In this document: positions 6,176 through 8,070 of the stretch, one piece after another | How positions within the stretch are numbered: position 1 is the stretch's first letter | How the letters are laid out: each line of letters opens with the position of its first letter | Assembly: GCA_030589835.1 (NCBI GenBank) | Contig: JAUUZS010000175.1 | Span: 1 to 8,070, forward strand | Length of the DNA: 8,070 nucleotides | Origin: Cyclobacteriaceae bacterium | GTDB lineage: Bacteria > Bacteroidota > Bacteroidia > Cytophagales > Cyclobacteriaceae | Direction: 5' to 3' | The notes under the pieces: model-generated | What the model saw: the letters and a program-made list of their open reading frames with translations, nothing else | Told to the model about the DNA's origin: nothing | Database searches by the model: none | Program-made: the position numbers and the translations under genes

Positions 6176-8070
6176 ATGCTGGCAAGCTTAGTAAATAGAT
6201 TATTATTTTTGTTTCTGATTGGCATCAGTATCACGAATTCGTTTGCGCAAAGCGAAGGAAAGACCAACACCTACGATCAAACCATTCAGCTTATTTCCAA
6301 TCTTTCGGACATCAACCATCAAAGAACTGAAAATAGAACTGTCCGTCAACTGCTCGGCCAACATGTTGGCGGTTTTCGATTTCATCTGCTATGGGATCAT
6401 GAAAACGCACACATCCTCTACAAAACACATCAGGGCAAGCTGAATGATTTCACTCACGTCATTGATCAGGTCAATGAATATCTGGATAATAATCCCGATC
6501 GCATACTCACATTTTTTTTTGACCTTGACCTGCCGATTGATACGCTAAAGAAAGTATTTGAGGAAAAGGGGCTTATAAAGTATTTTCATCAACAACCCGG
6601 AAATGCGGATTGGCCTACTATAAGCGAAATGGCTCAATCGCAAAAGCGGATTGTACTGTTTACCATGGAATCCATTTTCAATAAACCGGATTGGTTGCAC
6701 CATGTATGGGATTATGCCGTGGAACCTTATTTTTCACTATTTGAGGCGCCAAATTTTTTAGGGGAGTTCTTGAAAGGAGACCCGAAAAATAACCTGCTCA
6801 TCATCAATGATTTTAACATCCCCTCGAACCGGATCGAAAAAAATCCGGTTTACATCATTGATCAAAATACCAATCATTATTTACTCAGTCATTGCTTATC
6901 ACTCTGGAGAAATACAGGCAAAGCCCCGAATTTTATCTTTCTGGATCAATACAATGCTCGAATGCAAACCATAGTATCAAATTTGCGTTCCTTTAAGACC
7001 ATAAAAGGCAGATTGACCTACAACAGGGAAACGATCGATTATGTGGGATGGCAGAACCGGGGAAATTGCCAGACTAGTGGAAAGTATATTTTTCCTATTG
7101 TTCCCGGTGATAAGATAACACTTCGGCCCAGCGCCCCGGGGTTCAGATTTACACCGGAATCAGTATTTTTTGATGAGCCAAAGACCTCATTGATTCAAAA
7201 TTTTATTGCAAACCCAAGAGAAATCACCAATGGTCTTACGGCCTTTTATCCTTTTGAAAAAGAAGCCTCCGATGAGAGTTTGAATGCCAACCATGGAAAG
7301 GTAGCCCGTGTCGATTTTAGCCATGATCAACAACGCGGAAACATCGCAAAATTTGCGGGCAACAGTTACATCGTACTTCCGAAATCTGAAAAACTGAGCC
7401 TCAGGGATCATGATTTTACCATTAGCGCCTGGGTCAAACTTGATTCAAATGAGAATTTCGACAATTCCATTTTGGGTACCACCGTCAGATCGTACCAGGA
7501 AGGAATTCATTTTACGATCAGAGAAAACAAACCTTATTTTGGCTTTTATGCCAACGATGTACAGGGGCATGTAAAATTGCAGGAAGGGGTATGGTACCAT
7601 ATTGTTGCGCGATATAACAAACTCAATGGCGAACAAGCCATTTTTGTGAATGGAAAAATTGATAATAGATCGCTGGGACATCCTCCATATCAAGGAAAGG
7701 AAGACATTATTATTGGAAATGCTTCTTTTGGGTGGAGGGCTTTTTTTAATGGGGAAATGGATGATTTGGCCATTTGGGATAGGCCACTTGGTGATCAGGA
7801 AATATTTAACCTGGCCATGGATGTAGTACCAATTTATCCTAAGAAACCGTTTAGCTCTCTGATTTTATTGATTATCGGTTCGGCAGTATTTCTTATTACC
7901 GTAATTGCCGGATTACTGATTTATAATCGGAAATCGAAAAAATCAATGCCCTCCAGAGCTTCAATTCACAATAACCAGCTCGAAGTTATGGGAGGCAATG
8001 TCCCTGCTGCCTTAAACGCACCGCATCCCGACAAAAGCAAAAATGTCATAAAACTGTTTGGCGCCTTCAA
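6176..8070 (+). CDS. Secreted-then-membrane-anchored PLC-like/LamG protein, C-terminally cut by the window (possible transmembrane regulator)
   Basis: The frame stays open from the ATG at 6176 to the window end; 631 residues are visible and the C-terminus is missing. An in-frame TAA at 6167 fixes this as the first ATG, and AAAGG lies 12 nt before it. Domains: signal peptide 1-24 with likely cleavage at FA-Q (24/25); a PI-PLC-X-like phosphodiesterase-fold domain about 33-290, recognised from the QLLGQHVGGFRF strand (58-69), THQG (84-87), WPTISEM (146-152) and PNFIFLD (251-257); a linker; a LamG/concanavalin-type lectin domain about 353-549 (LTAFYPF, FTISAWVKL, GVWYHIVARY, GEMDDLAIWDRPL); a transmembrane helix 562-583; a basic stop-transfer NRKSKK; and the beginning of a cytosolic part. 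The last residues, NVIKLFGAF (623-631), resemble the start of a SARP-like winged-helix domain I recall at the C-terminus of Bacteroidota membrane proteins, so a transmembrane transcription regulator is possible (inference from nine residues). The first catalytic His of PI-PLC is not evident, suggesting a binding rather than catalytic role. Confidence 0.85.
   Translation, partial: MLASLVNRLLFLFLIGISITNSFAQSEGKTNTYDQTIQLISNLSDINHQRTENRTVRQLLGQHVGGFRFHLLWDHENAHILYKTHQGKLNDFTHVIDQVNEYLDNNPDRILTFFFDLDLPIDTLKKVFEEKGLIKYFHQQPGNADWPTISEMAQSQKRIVLFTMESIFNKPDWLHHVWDYAVEPYFSLFEAPNFLGEFLKGDPKNNLLIINDFNIPSNRIEKNPVYIIDQNTNHYLLSHCLSLWRNTGKAPNFIFLDQYNARMQTIVSNLRSFKTIKGRLTYNRETIDYVGWQNRGNCQTSGKYIFPIVPGDKITLRPSAPGFRFTPESVFFDEPKTSLIQNFIANPREITNGLTAFYPFEKEASDESLNANHGKVARVDFSHDQQRGNIAKFAGNSYIVLPKSEKLSLRDHDFTISAWVKLDSNENFDNSILGTTVRSYQEGIHFTIRENKPYFGFYANDVQGHVKLQEGVWYHIVARYNKLNGEQAIFVNGKIDNRSLGHPPYQGKEDIIIGNASFGWRAFFNGEMDDLAIWDRPLGDQEIFNLAMDVVPIYPKKPFSSLILLIIGSAVFLITVIAGLLIYNRKSKKSMPSRASIHNNQLEVMGGNVPAALNAPHPDKSKNVIKLFGAF

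Noticed and set aside
6203..7693. Short ORFs at 6203-6385 (-), 6219-6443 (+), 7187-7411 (-) and 7445-7693 (-)
   Set aside because: All lie within the long open frame starting at 6176, whose translation shows a signal peptide, PLC-like and LamG motifs and a TM helix.

Overview
The window looks like Bacteroidota DNA, probably from a Cytophagales-like aerobe or facultative organism. The reasons are moderate-to-low GC, start codons mostly without Shine-Dalgarno sequences, one good match to the Bacteroidota promoter form (TTG / TAnnTTTG), and a secreted LamG protein of a type familiar from that phylum. The taxonomic call is inference; no rRNA or other marker gene is present.

Layout. (1) Positions 18-719 (+) encode a Crp/Fnr-family regulator with a Cys-rich N-terminus suggesting an Fe-S, FNR-like oxygen or redox sensor. 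(2) It converges on a compact minus-strand operon read in the order ccsA/hemX-like (4359-3535), hemA (3522-2242), hemN (2232-838), with gaps of 12 and 9 bp. The convergent gap (720-837) holds an 18-bp hairpin that pairs fully only in the minus-strand RNA and is probably the operon's 3' end. A candidate promoter lies at 4404-4436. (3) Positions 4360-4994 contain no gene but do contain several inverted repeats, including a 256-bp block bounded by 15-bp near-perfect inverted ends (a MITE-like or element-remnant candidate). (4) Positions 4995-5975 (-) encode an exported aldo/keto reductase with a twin-arginine signal and a possible lipobox. (5) After a 200-bp divergent intergenic region with palindromes, a large plus-strand gene starts at 6176 and runs off the window end. 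Its visible 631 residues comprise a signal peptide, a PLC-like phosphodiesterase-fold domain, a LamG domain, one transmembrane helix and the start of a cytoplasmic domain.

How the genes fit together. HemA makes glutamate-1-semialdehyde from glutamyl-tRNA, the committed step of C5 tetrapyrrole synthesis. HemN performs oxygen-independent coproporphyrinogen III decarboxylation. The CcsA/HemX-like membrane protein belongs to a haem-handling family that either helps cytochrome c assembly or tunes HemA. A redox-type FNR regulator beside an oxygen-independent haem enzyme makes a coherent haem/low-oxygen neighbourhood, although I found no canonical FNR box in the visible DNA. The aldo/keto reductase and the PLC-like/LamG membrane protein show no obvious link to haem. 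The latter is the most unusual object here: its end resembles the beginning of a cytosolic regulatory domain, which would make it a membrane-spanning sensor-regulator.
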